A stretch of 64,000 bases of DNA. Source: Geobacter sp. DSM 9736 (GTDB lineage: Bacteria > Desulfobacterota > Desulfuromonadia > Geobacterales > Geobacteraceae). The position numbers and the translations under genes were made by a program. Where the stretch lies: positions 3,224,753-3,288,752 of the forward strand of contig NZ_LT896716.1 of the NCBI RefSeq assembly GCF_900187405.1, given 5' to 3'. The first letter of the stretch is position 1, and every line of letters starts with the position of its first letter. Below are positions 25,420 to 34,934 of the stretch, piece after piece. The notes under the pieces are model-generated. The model searched no databases and was not told the origin of the DNA. It saw only the letters and a list, made by a program, of their open reading frames with translations.

Positions 25420-27624
25420 TCAAACCAACGGCACTGAGCACTCCGCAAAGTAGCGCTGCAGGGCGTCATCAAGGGGAGGAAGTACGATCCCGCGCTCGCT
25501 CTTTAGCACGCTGTGCACGGGGCGCTTCGCCTGAAAGCCCAGCTCCGCCGCCGTGCAGCGGATTACCCCCTTTTCGTCAATGTTGGCCATCCGGGCGCAG
25601 GAGGCGGCCAGTTCAGCCCAATTAACGTTTCCGTCGTTGCTCACGTGCCAGATGCCCGATTCCTGATCCATCAGCAGGTCGAGGCAGGTGTGGATCAGGT
25701 CCGGCACGTAGGTGGGGGAGACGACCATGTCGGCGGCCGCGCGGACATGGTCCCCCCTTGCCAGCCGGGCCAGCGACATGGTGACGAAATTATACTTGTC
25801 CCATGGCCCGAAGAAGGCGCTCGTCCGGATCATGAGCGCTTCGGGAAAGAGACTGAGGACGTGGCGCTCGGCGTCTGCCTTGCTCTTCCCGTAAACGTTC
25901 AGCGGTGCTATCGGGTCGCTCTCCAGATAGGCACTTCCTTTTCCTCCATCGAAGACGAGGTCCGAGGAGAAGGAGAGGAGAGCCACCCCCTGTTCGCGAC
26001 ATGCTGCGGCGAGGGTCATCGGGCCCAGGGTGTTCTCCCTGAAACATGCCTGGAAATCTTCTTCCGCCTCGTCCACCCGGACATATCCGGCTGCGTTGAC
26101 GACCGCCCAAGGCCGGTACGTCTCAAGAGCATAGTTTACTGCTGCCGACGAAGCGATGTCGATGTCCTGCCGGGAGAGGAGGATGTGGTGGAGCCCCCGC
26201 AATTCGCAGATGCGGGCGAAGCCCTGGCCGAGGGTGCCGGTACGACCCACGACGAGGAGGGGCCTTTCCCTGGACGACTCCTTTTTTGCCGCAAAGGGAG
26301 AGATGACCGAGGAGCGGCAGTCCTCGTGAAAAAAACGATCATCCCTGCGCCACCAGCCGGGGGCGGTGAGGACCGGGTGGTCGAAGGTCCCGGATTTCGA
26401 CAGGCTGCGGAGCATCCTCCCCAGTGCCGTACATCTTGGTGCCTGCCCACGCACGTCGTATACCCCCGGCTCGTAGAAGCCCTTTTCTTCCCGGAGGAGC
26501 CGGTTCCAGTCGAAGGCTCCCAGGAGCGACCAAGCGGTCACAGCGCGAACCTCCACCCCTGAATTCTTGAGCTTCACTGCTGCTTGCCACGCCTCCAAGA
26601 ACCACCGAAGTTGCCCTTCCCTATTACCTCCCAAGTGCACCTCGGTAAGCGCTACAGCGGTTCGGTATCGCTCCCACGCACTGCGAAGGACTTCTGCGTG
26701 CCCCAGAATCCCTTCCGGCCAGGCGCGCACAGCTTCTACATCCGCATAACAGTGCCGTCCGTTCCCGCCGTGCCGGTCCTCCGGGTAAAGATGCATCCGT
26801 TCATCGAGAACTCTGTCGCTCGTCAGGTAGTAGTTGAGTCCGACGACATCCGGTCGAACCGGTGACTCCAGGTATTGCTCAAGCTCCTTTTCCAAAGCGC
26901 CGTAACGCAGAAGCCAGGATCGGAGCGGGTGGTCTCTGTCGATCCTGCCGAAGAGCAGATCGAGGCTCAACCAGCGCCGCATGTTTTCGAAGTCCGCCTG
27001 GTACTGGAGGAGCGGGATGGCGAAGGTGCGCCCCATATCTTCGGTGATGACGAGTCTTGCGTTCGGAATCACCTCGCGGATAGCTTCCATTGCAGTAATG
27101 GTTCCCCGGCATTGCTGCAGCAGGCAGCGCACGAAAGTCAGGTTGTCACGACCATGTGGGAACCATATTCCATAGAGGCCGCTGAACCGCCCTGTGGTAA
27201 GCGGCTCATTCACCGGAGTGAACCACTCGAGCCATGGGTAACGCTCGGCCACCATGCCTGCATACCGCGCCAGCTTCTCCGGGAACTGCGGGTCGGTGAG
27301 GCTCGTGTAGCGTGGGCCGCTACCATGGTGTAGGAGGGTCAGGACGGGGGTGATGCCCAGGTCCCGCAGCATGTGGAGCCGCTCGTCAGGCCAGCTCCAG
27401 TCAGGATGGTCGAGCCCGTCCGGCGCGACCTGTTCCCAGAGAACCGGATAACGCAGGGTCTTTAACCCGAGCTCTGCGAACATCATCAGATCTTCTGGAC
27501 GGGTGAGGTGTCCGTTCCGCTCCAACTGGCGGAAGTACTTGTCGCCAACGCGGTTGATGGTGCATTCGATCCCTCCCCAGATTTCAGGGAGGGACCTGGC
27601 CTTCGACATGTCAGTAATCTCCAT
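25420..27624 (-). CDS. Fusion: GH1-like glycoside hydrolase + RmlD-like sugar-nucleotide reductase
   Basis: A 734-residue protein. Residues 10-410 are a GH1-type barrel with acid/base Glu140 (TPVNEPL) and a nucleophile candidate Glu328 (ALTEVHL). From about 455 an SDR of the dTDP-4-dehydrorhamnose reductase (RmlD) type starts with VVGRTGTLGQGFA, has VVNAAGYVRVDEAE, and Tyr578-x3-Lys582 (YGKSK). There is no signal peptide. It has the same logic as the barrel-SDR fusion at 14168-16246. The start ATG 27624 has GGAG six bases upstream. It lies downstream of galK in a leftward gene series and converges on the GT-mutase fusion. Confidence 0.87.
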   Translation of the reverse strand: MEITDMSKARSLPEIWGGIECTINRVGDKYFRQLERNGHLTRPEDLMMFAELGLKTLRYPVLWEQVAPDGLDHPDWSWPDERLHMLRDLGITPVLTLLHHGSGPRYTSLTDPQFPEKLARYAGMVAERYPWLEWFTPVNEPLTTGRFSGLYGIWFPHGRDNLTFVRCLLQQCRGTITAMEAIREVIPNARLVITEDMGRTFAIPLLQYQADFENMRRWLSLDLLFGRIDRDHPLRSWLLRYGALEKELEQYLESPVRPDVVGLNYYLTSDRVLDERMHLYPEDRHGGNGRHCYADVEAVRAWPEGILGHAEVLRSAWERYRTAVALTEVHLGGNREGQLRWFLEAWQAAVKLKNSGVEVRAVTAWSLLGAFDWNRLLREEKGFYEPGVYDVRGQAPRCTALGRMLRSLSKSGTFDHPVLTAPGWWRRDDRFFHEDCRSSVISPFAAKKESSRERPLLVVGRTGTLGQGFARICELRGLHHILLSRQDIDIASSAAVNYALETYRPWAVVNAAGYVRVDEAEEDFQACFRENTLGPMTLAAACREQGVALLSFSSDLVFDGGKGSAYLESDPIAPLNVYGKSKADAERHVLSLFPEALMIRTSAFFGPWDKYNFVTMSLARLARGDHVRAAADMVVSPTYVPDLIHTCLDLLMDQESGIWHVSNDGNVNWAELAASCARMANIDEKGVIRCTAAELGFQAKRPVHSVLKSERGIVLPPLDDALQRYFAECSVPLV

Positions 27625-27747
27625 TGATCTCTCCATAGGTGAACGACCCGGCGTTGGAGGGGGCTGCGGAATCCTCCAGGTCTTAAAGGCCCCGGCACCG
27701 CCTGTCACCGCCAATGTTTACGAATCAGTAACTGTGCCATTTCCCAG

Positions 27748-28815
27748 CTATGGCACGAGCAGGCGCCCCTCGCCCCCCCGCTGATGGTAACCGGCGAGGG
27801 CCTCTTCGGCTACTGTCTGTGCACACCCATTTTTGACCAATGCGACGCAGGCGCCACCGAACCCGGCACCGGTAAGCCGCGCGCCGAAGGTTGCCGGGTG
27901 TTTCTGGAGGAGCCGGACGAGGAGGTCGAGGGGCGGAATCGATACCTCGAAATCATCTCTCAGGCTTGCGTGCGATTCATTCATCATCTCCCCGAAACGG
28001 CGTGTGTCGACTCCACGTGCAGCCTCCAGGACCCGGGCGTTCTCGGTCACTACGTGCCGCGCGCGCCGCTGGAGGAGGGGTGGCAGGATGGAGAGGGTCC
28101 CCGGATCGCTCACATCCCGCAGAGCCGGCACCTTGAGGAACCGGGCTGCCTCCTCGCATTCAGTCCTGCGTTCGTTGTATTTGCTGCCGGCAAGGGTCCG
28201 GGGGACTCCGCTGTCCGCTACAAGCAGTTCTGCTCCTTGCGGAATGGGCAAGAGCCGCCGTTCGAGGCTCCGCGTGTCCAGGAAGAGCATATGCTCGGCA
28301 TCTGCAAGGCTCGATGCCATCTGATCCATGATCCCGCAGTTGACGCCAGCAAATCGAATCTCCGCTCGCTGGGCGAGGCGGGCTACTCTGACGTCGTCCA
28401 GATCCAGGTGAAAGAGCAGGCGCAGAGCGCGCAGCATTGCGACTTCCAGGGCTGCACTGCTGGAAAGTCCGGCTCCCATGGGTACATCCGACATCACCAT
28501 TGCGGAGACCGGAGCAACCCGAAAGTTCTCTTCCTTGAGCACCCGCAGGCATCCGACCAGGTACCTTGCAAATCCCTCAGGGACCATGCCTTCGATTCCG
28601 CATGACACCGTTTCCCCGAGCTCTGCAGCATGGAAGTGGTTGAGGTGGTCCAAGCTGTGGGCCAGCTCTATGCGGGTGAAGCGTGGGATGGCGGTTGGGA
28701 GCACGAACCCGTCGTTGTAGTCGGTATGTTCGCCGAGGAGGTTCACCCTTCCGGGGGCCGCTGCCGATGTCTCGGGAGGAAAGCCGAATATTTCTGAGAA
28801 GTTCGCTGAAGTCAT
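27748..28815 (-). CDS. galK: Galactokinase
   Basis: A 355-residue GHMP kinase. The galactokinase signature GRVNLLGEHTDYNDG lies at 22-36, the ATP-binding motif GAGLSSSAALEVA near 115, and the C-terminal GARLTGAGFGGACVAL motif is intact. It phosphorylates galactose at C1 using ATP. It lies between the M24-type gene (12-base gap) and the GH1-RmlD fusion, in an operon with galT. Length is normal. Confidence 0.95.
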   Translation of the reverse strand: MTSANFSEIFGFPPETSAAAPGRVNLLGEHTDYNDGFVLPTAIPRFTRIELAHSLDHLNHFHAAELGETVSCGIEGMVPEGFARYLVGCLRVLKEENFRVAPVSAMVMSDVPMGAGLSSSAALEVAMLRALRLLFHLDLDDVRVARLAQRAEIRFAGVNCGIMDQMASSLADAEHMLFLDTRSLERRLLPIPQGAELLVADSGVPRTLAGSKYNERRTECEEAARFLKVPALRDVSDPGTLSILPPLLQRRARHVVTENARVLEAARGVDTRRFGEMMNESHASLRDDFEVSIPPLDLLVRLLQKHPATFGARLTGAGFGGACVALVKNGCAQTVAEEALAGYHQRGGEGRLLVP

Positions 28816-28827
28816 AAGGGCACCCGG

Positions 28828-29919
28828 TTATGAACGCTCCAGGGCGACAGGGCGTTCTATGCCGTTGACCTCGATGGTCGGCCACCTTTCGTCCCTTGTA
28901 AGGTTGTCGATCCCCCCTGCCGTAACAAGGAAGGTGTCCTCAATTTTTGCTCCGACAAGGCTTGGGTTCCATGCCACTACTGACCCTTCGCTGAGGATGT
29001 CGGTGCACCCAGGTGTGGCAACGCTCTCCCGAGAGAGGTATCCGGTTGTTCCGCCTTGGTGGTGCTCCCGTATCGCCTCCGGATGTCCCAGCTCCTGATA
29101 GGCGCGGGCAAGGGTTTCGAAGGCGGTGCTTAGCCTGGTGCCGGGGCGGCTGATAGCCAGAACCCGTGCCTCGACTTCCCGTACCTGCAGGTGGAGCTCG
29201 GCAAGATAGTGCGGGAGCTTTCCGAAGCTCACGAATCGGGTGAGGTTTGCATAGAGGCCGTATCCGCGGGCGCAGAAAACCAGCATTGCCAAGCTGCCGA
29301 TTTTCTCCTGCTTCGGCATGGGGTGGCGGTAGAGCTGAAGACGCCGGTCTCCTGCCGCCATAACAAGGGCCGGATCGAGACCACGTGCCAGAAGTGCCGC
29401 AGCACCGGCTCCTGCCAGTTCAAGCTCAGTCCACCCCGGCTCCGCTTTCAGCAGGGTTTCCGTCATTGCTTTGGCGGCCTCCGCTCCCACCTCACGATAT
29501 CTGGCCACTTCGGGTGATGTCATCTGCCGTTTCGCAGCCACGAGAAGCGTGGGTAGTTCCTCTTCCCCGGGGGCCGGCCGATCCGACATCACTGCACTTC
29601 TTCCAGTGACTTCGCTGACGAAATGTTCCCTGGACTGCGGATCGCTCCATCCAGCAGCATGAAGTGAGAATTGATCCGGTAGCTCCTCGTCCTGGAGGCG
29701 CTTAGCTTCTATTTCGTCGGTGATGACAAGGGCAGCGGTGGGGGTGATGATGATTTCTGCAATGCCGGTCTCCGCTGCAAGCAGCACGTTACTGGACCCG
29801 CCTCCCGTGGCCCAGGCGAACCAGTCGATGCCACGCAGGCGGACAGTACGCCCCTTCGCCAGCCTGCGCACAAGGTCGAGTTTGCGGATGACTTCATCCC
29901 GGCGTGCCTCGGATTTCAC
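28828..29919 (-). CDS. M24-family (aminopeptidase P-like) protein with degenerate metal site
   Basis: A 363-residue protein with the creatinase/aminopeptidase P fold: a small N-terminal domain and a pita-bread C-terminal domain. The usual dimetal ligands are largely missing. The first Asp is replaced in MLVFCARGYG, the second is Asn225 (YANLTRF) and the first Glu is Asn318 (AWNPS). His286/287 (HHQGGTTGY) and Glu327 (KIEDTFLV) remain. It is probably not a normal metallopeptidase. Its start overlaps the galT stop as ATGA, so it is co-translated with the Leloir genes, which is an odd context for a peptidase. Function unknown. Confidence 0.85.
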   Translation of the reverse strand: MKSEARRDEVIRKLDLVRRLAKGRTVRLRGIDWFAWATGGGSSNVLLAAETGIAEIIITPTAALVITDEIEAKRLQDEELPDQFSLHAAGWSDPQSREHFVSEVTGRSAVMSDRPAPGEEELPTLLVAAKRQMTSPEVARYREVGAEAAKAMTETLLKAEPGWTELELAGAGAAALLARGLDPALVMAAGDRRLQLYRHPMPKQEKIGSLAMLVFCARGYGLYANLTRFVSFGKLPHYLAELHLQVREVEARVLAISRPGTRLSTAFETLARAYQELGHPEAIREHHQGGTTGYLSRESVATPGCTDILSEGSVVAWNPSLVGAKIEDTFLVTAGGIDNLTRDERWPTIEVNGIERPVALERS

Positions 29920-31001
29920 AACGATACCGCCACGTCCTGAAGCTCGCGGGCCTTCTGTTCGGGCAGGGCATCGTTTGCAAACATCCCGGCTGCCAGTTCG
30001 GTTCCTGCCAGAAACTTCAGCCGGTCGCTGCTTCGGTAGGGTGGATAGAACTCGGCATGAAGATGCGATTCAGGGTGCGGCTCCCCATCCGATGGCGCTT
30101 GATACCATGCCATCAGGTAAGGGAAGGAACGCTGCCACAGTCCGTCGTACTTCAGGAGGGTAGTCTTCAGCGCTCTTGCGAGATCTGCCCGGACCTCCGG
30201 GCGCAGCTTTGCGAATTCGGGCACTGCCTGAATCGGGGCCACCCATACCTCATAAGGATATCGCGCCCATGCCGGGACGAAGGAGACAGCATGCTCCCCT
30301 CTGTAGAGGAGTCGGGCTCCATCCTTCAGCTCCGCCAGAATCAGCTCCTGCAGGAGAGGCTGCCCTGTGCTGCGGTAATGGGCGGCTTCATGGGAGTTCA
30401 TCCGCTGCGGTACCGGCGGCACGAACGGGTATGCGTATATCTGCCCATGGGGGTGATGTAGCGTCACCCCCACCTCGACCCCTTTGTTTTCGAAGGGCAG
30501 AACGTACTTGATGCCTCTGTTGGCCGCCAGGGCTCTGGTGCGTTCGCCCCATACCTCAAACAGCAGCTCCATGTGATCTAGCGTCAGTGTCGCCAGCGTC
30601 ACTTTGGGGTTCTGTGTAAAGACGACGACTTCACATTTGCCGGCAGCTGGAAGCGTGTCCACGATTGACGGAGGAGGATCGTGAGCCGACAGGCTCAAAG
30701 AAGGGAAACGGTTGTCGAAAACGGCTATGTCGTAATCTCCTTCAGGCAATTCAGTCGGGTTTTTCGGATCGGTTGTGGGAGCAAGCGGATTGTATTCGGG
30801 AGGAGGCATGAAAGTGCGCCCCTGCCGATAGGCGGCGTAGGCTACCCACTCCCCCCGCAGCGGATGCCAGCGCAGATGCGGGTTTGCCGTCAGCGGCTCC
30901 CGATCCGGACTCGGGGCTTCCAGCCCGCGAGGAATCGGCCTCCGGCTATAGAGGGTCAGGCTGCGTCCGTCGGTCTTGGTCAGGTCCTGTATGTAAAGCA
31001 T
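29916..31001 (-). CDS. galT: Galactose-1-phosphate uridylyltransferase
   Basis: A 361-residue HIT-superfamily protein with the catalytic His-Pro-His at 183-185 ([13 protein letters not shown]), an N-terminal [13 protein letters not shown] segment and a C-terminal [11 protein letters not shown] metal or substrate segment. It exchanges galactose-1-phosphate with UDP-glucose. The start has GAGCGAGG upstream. It follows the GH2 gene by 27 bases and overlaps the M24-like gene by four, so galT, the M24-like gene and galK form one unit. Confidence 0.94.
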   Translation of the reverse strand: MLYIQDLTKTDGRSLTLYSRRPIPRGLEAPSPDREPLTANPHLRWHPLRGEWVAYAAYRQGRTFMPPPEYNPLAPTTDPKNPTELPEGDYDIAVFDNRFPSLSLSAHDPPPSIVDTLPAAGKCEVVVFTQNPKVTLATLTLDHMELLFEVWGERTRALAANRGIKYVLPFENKGVEVGVTLHHPHGQIYAYPFVPPVPQRMNSHEAAHYRSTGQPLLQELILAELKDGARLLYRGEHAVSFVPAWARYPYEVWVAPIQAVPEFAKLRPEVRADLARALKTTLLKYDGLWQRSFPYLMAWYQAPSDGEPHPESHLHAEFYPPYRSSDRLKFLAGTELAAGMFANDALPEQKARELQDVAVSL

Positions 31002-31028
31002 GGCGACCTCGCTCAGATCAGGTGAGAT

Positions 31029-32816
31029 TCAGACCGATTCCCAGTACAGAGCTCCCGGCTCAATTTTCCCACGAACAGCGGTATAGATCCGTTCGATCGG
31101 AATCTTGGGCGTCCGGTCTGCATAGAGAAGCCCGTTTGCTTCCTGAAAAGTATCTGCGAACTGCGTATAGCAGAAGCCGCTGAACATGCCGGTGGTGCGG
31201 GCGACTTCGATGAGAGAGAGTGTCTGGGCTTCGAACTCTTCAATTGAATCCCGTCGCACGTAACCCCATGCTTTCTTGTGGAACTCGTCTTCTTCCCGTG
31301 CGTAGGCAACTCCACCGAATTCCGTGAGGATGATCGGCTGACCCCGGTGCGGGAAGCCGTCGAGGGTCAATATCCTGCCTCCAGGGCGGCGCCGGTCGAA
31401 GAGTTCTTCCGGCTTTACCTGCGGGCCGTAGCGCTCCCGCAGCGTAACGTGGTTGCTATCGTAGTCATGAATGCCGATGATGTCGGTGGCCGAACTCTCC
31501 CATCCGTCATTGCCGATTACGGGCCTCGTGGGGTCGAGGGTCTTAGTCAGGTAGTAGAGTGCATGAACAGCGTCCCGATGGGCCTGTGTAGCAGTAAGAT
31601 CCGGAACCCCCCATGACTCGTTGAAAGGGACCCATACGATTATGCATGGGTGGCTGAAGTCCCGCTCGATGGCCTCTATCCATTCCCGCATGAGGCGTTT
31701 CATGGAGCGGGTGGTGAACCGGTAGGCGCTCGGCATTTCATCCCAAACCACCAGGCCGAGGGTGTCCGCCCAGAAGAGGTACCGTGGGTCTTCCAGCTTC
31801 TGGTGTTTGCGGACGCCGTTGAACCCCATTGCTTTCGCCAGTTCGACATCCCGCCGAAGAGCCTCGTCCGACGGGGCCGTCATGAGCGTGTCTGGCCAGT
31901 ACCCCTGATCGAGAACGAGGCGAAGCTGGTAGGGACGGCCGTTGAGGAGGAACCTGTCCCGATGCACCCTTACGGAGCGTAGCGCCGAGTAGGACGTTAC
32001 CTCGTCGATTACGGTACAATCACGCATCAGCTTTATCTCTGCATTGATGATGGTTGGATGTTCGGGAGACCAGAGGAGGTCGTTGCGGAAGTCTTCTATT
32101 CCTGGGTCGGATAGAGCAATGCGGCGGTGAACCTCTCCGCTGATAACCTTATAGCTGTCCTGGACGAGGACCTGCTCCCCTCTCGTGAGCTTTACGAATA
32201 CCTCCATTTCATCAGCGATGGGGCCGTAGATGAATGCCTCAAAACCTATTTCCCACCGCTCCAGGTGCGGAGTCCAGCGCAGCCGCCTGATGTAGGTTTC
32301 CGGCACGTTTTCGAGCCAAACCGTCTGCCAGATGCCGGTTGTCCGGTAGTACCAGATGGAATGCGGATCAAGTTTCCAGTCCTGCTTGCCCCGCGGTTTT
32401 TCAAGATCCTCCGGATCGTCCTCCACGCGCACGGTGATCTGCTGCTTTCCGTTTCTGTCAAGGGCATGCGTGATGTCGGCGGTGAAGGGGGTGTGTCCTC
32501 CCCTGTGGCGTCCTACCAGCATGTCATTTACCCACACGTGGGCAAGATAATCGACGGCGCCGAAATGAAGGAGGGTTCTTCCCTGAGTGGGGAGCTCGAA
32601 AGCAAGGTCGCGCTGATACCAGCAGACTCGGTGAAATCCTGTATCGCCAATGCCGCTACGGCTGCACTCCGGGGCGAACGGGACCTCGATCTTCTGCGGC
32701 CATTCCTTGATGTCGGCCGGCAATCCATAATGCGCTTCGTCGTCGAACTTGAATCTCCATATGCCGTTCAGAGAGATCCAGTCGGAACGCTGCAACTGGG
32801 GTCTGGGGTAGTCCAT
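31029..32816 (-). CDS. GH2-family glycoside hydrolase (beta-galactosidase/glucuronidase-like)
   Basis: A 595-residue GH2 protein with sugar-binding domain (SLNGIWRFKFDD, FGAVDYLAHVWVN), an immunoglobulin-like domain and a TIM barrel. Acid/base Glu400 (VPFNESWG) and nucleophile Glu499 (ILTEFGG) are both present. There is no signal peptide, so it acts in the cytoplasm. In an operon ahead of galT and galK it probably frees galactose or another hexose from an internal oligosaccharide. It is shorter than LacZ because it lacks the C-terminal domain. Substrate specificity cannot be assigned. Confidence 0.9.
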   Translation of the reverse strand: MDYPRPQLQRSDWISLNGIWRFKFDDEAHYGLPADIKEWPQKIEVPFAPECSRSGIGDTGFHRVCWYQRDLAFELPTQGRTLLHFGAVDYLAHVWVNDMLVGRHRGGHTPFTADITHALDRNGKQQITVRVEDDPEDLEKPRGKQDWKLDPHSIWYYRTTGIWQTVWLENVPETYIRRLRWTPHLERWEIGFEAFIYGPIADEMEVFVKLTRGEQVLVQDSYKVISGEVHRRIALSDPGIEDFRNDLLWSPEHPTIINAEIKLMRDCTVIDEVTSYSALRSVRVHRDRFLLNGRPYQLRLVLDQGYWPDTLMTAPSDEALRRDVELAKAMGFNGVRKHQKLEDPRYLFWADTLGLVVWDEMPSAYRFTTRSMKRLMREWIEAIERDFSHPCIIVWVPFNESWGVPDLTATQAHRDAVHALYYLTKTLDPTRPVIGNDGWESSATDIIGIHDYDSNHVTLRERYGPQVKPEELFDRRRPGGRILTLDGFPHRGQPIILTEFGGVAYAREEDEFHKKAWGYVRRDSIEEFEAQTLSLIEVARTTGMFSGFCYTQFADTFQEANGLLYADRTPKIPIERIYTAVRGKIEPGALYWESV

Positions 32817-33045
32817 ATGCGCTCATTTGTTCGGACTTGGAATGTGATTATTGTGTAAGCGTAGCAAAAGGAGGCGCCGTTACAAGTCCGCCCTGTGGCT
32901 GAAAGGCGGAGGCTCGGCACCCGGGATAGGGATCGGTTGGACGAAACGCCATGGATTCCATGACCTTCTGTAGAGACATGGTATACTTTCTCGCAGAGCC
33001 CAAATGGAGAGGTTTCTCTCCTTATATCAATGAAAGGAGCGGACT

Positions 33046-33315
33046 ATGATGACGGAGACCGAAAAAACGATGGGGTCCATGACATTCCTGTCCTTCTTTG
33101 CCGGAGCACTGGTCGGCGCCGGGCTTGCCCTGCTTTACGCGCCGAAAACGGGAAGGGAAATAAGGGAGAGAATGGGCGGGTATACCGATGAGGCCATGAG
33201 CAAGCTTAAGGAGTATGGCAACATGGCTCAGGAGAAGATGAAAACCTTCCGGAGCAAGGCAGAAGAAGCAGCTGAGGGTTCTGCTTCCCGCGGGGACGAG
33301 GCTACGTTCCACTGA
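33046..33315 (+). CDS. YtxH-domain general stress-type protein
   Basis: An 89-residue protein with one N-terminal membrane helix (FLSFFAGALVGAGLALLYAP) followed by the YtxH hallmark APKTGREIRERM and a charged amphipathic helix. YtxH proteins are induced by general stress in other bacteria; their function is unknown. AAAGGAG lies seven bases before the ATG. A -10 like TATACT is at 32982-32987. It is divergent from the GH2 gene and followed by its own terminator. Confidence 0.88.
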   Translation: MMTETEKTMGSMTFLSFFAGALVGAGLALLYAPKTGREIRERMGGYTDEAMSKLKEYGNMAQEKMKTFRSKAEEAAEGSASRGDEATFH

Positions 33316-33350
33316 CCCGGTCGGTAGTACTGATTGATCAATTGCAATGC

Positions 33351-33387
33351 AGCCGCCGCACCCTTTGGTACGGCGGCTTTAGTTTTT
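33351..33387 (+). terminator. Intrinsic terminator of the ytxH-like gene
   Basis: A perfect 8-bp stem AGCCGCCG/CGGCGGCT (33351-33358 with 33371-33378) with a 12-base loop is followed by TTAGTTTTT. Confidence 0.85.
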
Positions 33388-33451
33388 GCGCCCCGCCGAC
33401 CGGGCGCAAGTTGCCAATAACGCAGGGAATTCGTCAATACGTATTCTCGCT

Positions 33452-34462
33452 TCAGTACCCGAGAAAGCTGCTGAGTCCGCCGATTTCCTTCATCAGTTTT
33501 TCAAAACCTTGAAATGTCAGTGACTGCGGGCCATCGGAGAGGGCTTTCTCTGGTTCAGGGTGAACTTCCACCAGAATTCCGTGAGCCCCCGCCACCAGGG
33601 CGGCTTTCGCCATGGGTGGTACGAGGCTGCGCTTTCCTGTGGCATGGGATGGATCCACCATCACCGGGAGGTGCGACAGTTCAGCTATGAGCGGAACTAC
33701 AGCCAGATCCAGGGTGTTGCGGGTTGCCGTCTCAAAGGTGCGGATTCCCCTCTCGCAAAGGATCACCTGGGAGTTTCCTTCGGTAAGTATATATTCTGCG
33801 GCGGCCAGAAATTCCTCGATGGTCGCGCTCATGCCTCTTTTGAGGAGTACCGGTTTCCTGATCCTGCCGAGTTCCCGCAACAGGTCGAAGTTCTGCATGT
33901 TTCTTGCGCCCACCTGAAGAAGGTCTGCATGCTCGGCTACTAGTCCAACATTGTCCGGACTCATCACTTCCGTCACTATCGGCAGGCCCACGGCTTTGCC
34001 GGCTGCAGCAAGGTATTTCAACCCTTCCTCCTTCAGCCCCTGGAATGTGTGCGGACCGGTGCGTGGCTTGAAAGCACCACCGCGAAGAAGATCTGCCCCC
34101 GCAGCCTTGACTCCTTTCGCAGTCCGCAGGATATGCTCCTCCCCCTCGACCGCGCAAGGTCCGGCGGCAACTACCGGCCGCCTTCCCGCACCTATTTCGA
34201 TATTGCCGACCTTCACTATGCTGTTGCGTGGATGGAAATCCCGCGACACCAGCTTGTAAGGCTTCGATACGTGGATCACTTCCTGGACTCCCGGCAGGTC
34301 CCTGATGGTGGAGTCGTCCACGTATCCCTTGTTGCCCAGGACTCCGATTGCAGTACGTTCGCTCCCCGGTATCGGAGCGGCCTGAAGTCCCATAGCCTCC
34401 ACTGCCCGCACGACTGCGTCGACCTGCTTCTGTCCGGCCTTGTGATGCATGACGATAAGCAT
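33452..34462 (-). CDS. aroF: 3-deoxy-7-phosphoheptulonate (DAHP) synthase, type I beta
   Basis: The 336-residue protein has an N-terminal ferredoxin-like regulatory domain (1-70) and the DAHP/KDO8P synthase barrel: [41 protein letters not shown] and [12 protein letters not shown]. It condenses erythrose-4-phosphate with phosphoenolpyruvate, the first step of the shikimate pathway. ATG 34462 has GGAGGA six bases upstream; the frame open to 34642 has no better start. It is a single gene divergent from the DUF507 pair. Confidence 0.95.
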   Translation of the reverse strand: MLIVMHHKAGQKQVDAVVRAVEAMGLQAAPIPGSERTAIGVLGNKGYVDDSTIRDLPGVQEVIHVSKPYKLVSRDFHPRNSIVKVGNIEIGAGRRPVVAAGPCAVEGEEHILRTAKGVKAAGADLLRGGAFKPRTGPHTFQGLKEEGLKYLAAAGKAVGLPIVTEVMSPDNVGLVAEHADLLQVGARNMQNFDLLRELGRIRKPVLLKRGMSATIEEFLAAAEYILTEGNSQVILCERGIRTFETATRNTLDLAVVPLIAELSHLPVMVDPSHATGKRSLVPPMAKAALVAGAHGILVEVHPEPEKALSDGPQSLTFQGFEKLMKEIGGLSSFLGY

Positions 34463-34567
34463 GAATTCCTCCGCCGATGAGAATCTGTTTAAAGAGGTGC
34501 CTACCATAGCAGGGGAGACCGGTCCGGTCAATACGGCTGTGAGGTTGGCAGTGACTGGGGGAATCGG

Positions 34568-34595
34568 TTGCAATTTTACAAGGATGCAGTACAAT
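34568..34595 (+). promoter_or_regulatory. Sigma-70 type promoter of the DUF507 genes
   Basis: TTGCAA (34568-34573) and TACAAT (34590-34595) are spaced by 16 bases, 46 bases before the first DUF507 start. Confidence 0.6.
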
Positions 34596-34640
34596 GGCCG
34601 TCCACCGAGCTTTATAGAATCTCGTTCCACGGGAGAGGCC

Positions 34641-34925
34641 ATGCGGCTGAAGGAAGATCAGATCAACCGTCTTGCGGAGAAGGTCCTTGCGGATCTCACG
34701 TCGGCAAAACTCATCAGCCTGAAGAAGGAACGTGGTGCCGTTCTCGCAGGGATCCGCGAGGCGATCGCCGCCGACATCAAAGGAGAGGAGGCCCTTGAAA
34801 AAGATGCGGAACTCCTTCTCGAACAGACGCTCCGGTCGATGGGGGGCGCTGCCGGTATAGACCGGCACAAGATGCTGAAGATGATCAAGGAGAAACTTGC
34901 GAAAGACAGAAAGATAGTACTTTAG
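34641..34925 (+). CDS. DUF507 family protein (first copy)
   Basis: A 94-residue helical protein beginning MRLKEDQINRLAEKVLADL, the usual start of DUF507 proteins. These are typical of Deltaproteobacteria and Aquificales and have no known function. GGGAGA lies upstream of ATG 34641. It is followed nine bases later by a second DUF507 gene, so the two probably make a heteromeric or paralogous pair. Confidence 0.9.
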   Translation: MRLKEDQINRLAEKVLADLTSAKLISLKKERGAVLAGIREAIAADIKGEEALEKDAELLLEQTLRSMGGAAGIDRHKMLKMIKEKLAKDRKIVL

Positions 34926-34934
34926 GAGTATCCT

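Noticed and set aside
33732-34868. 378-codon frame in another frame across aroF and the first DUF507 gene
   Set aside because: It covers both real genes out of frame and is rich in Gly/Arg/Ser without a domain.
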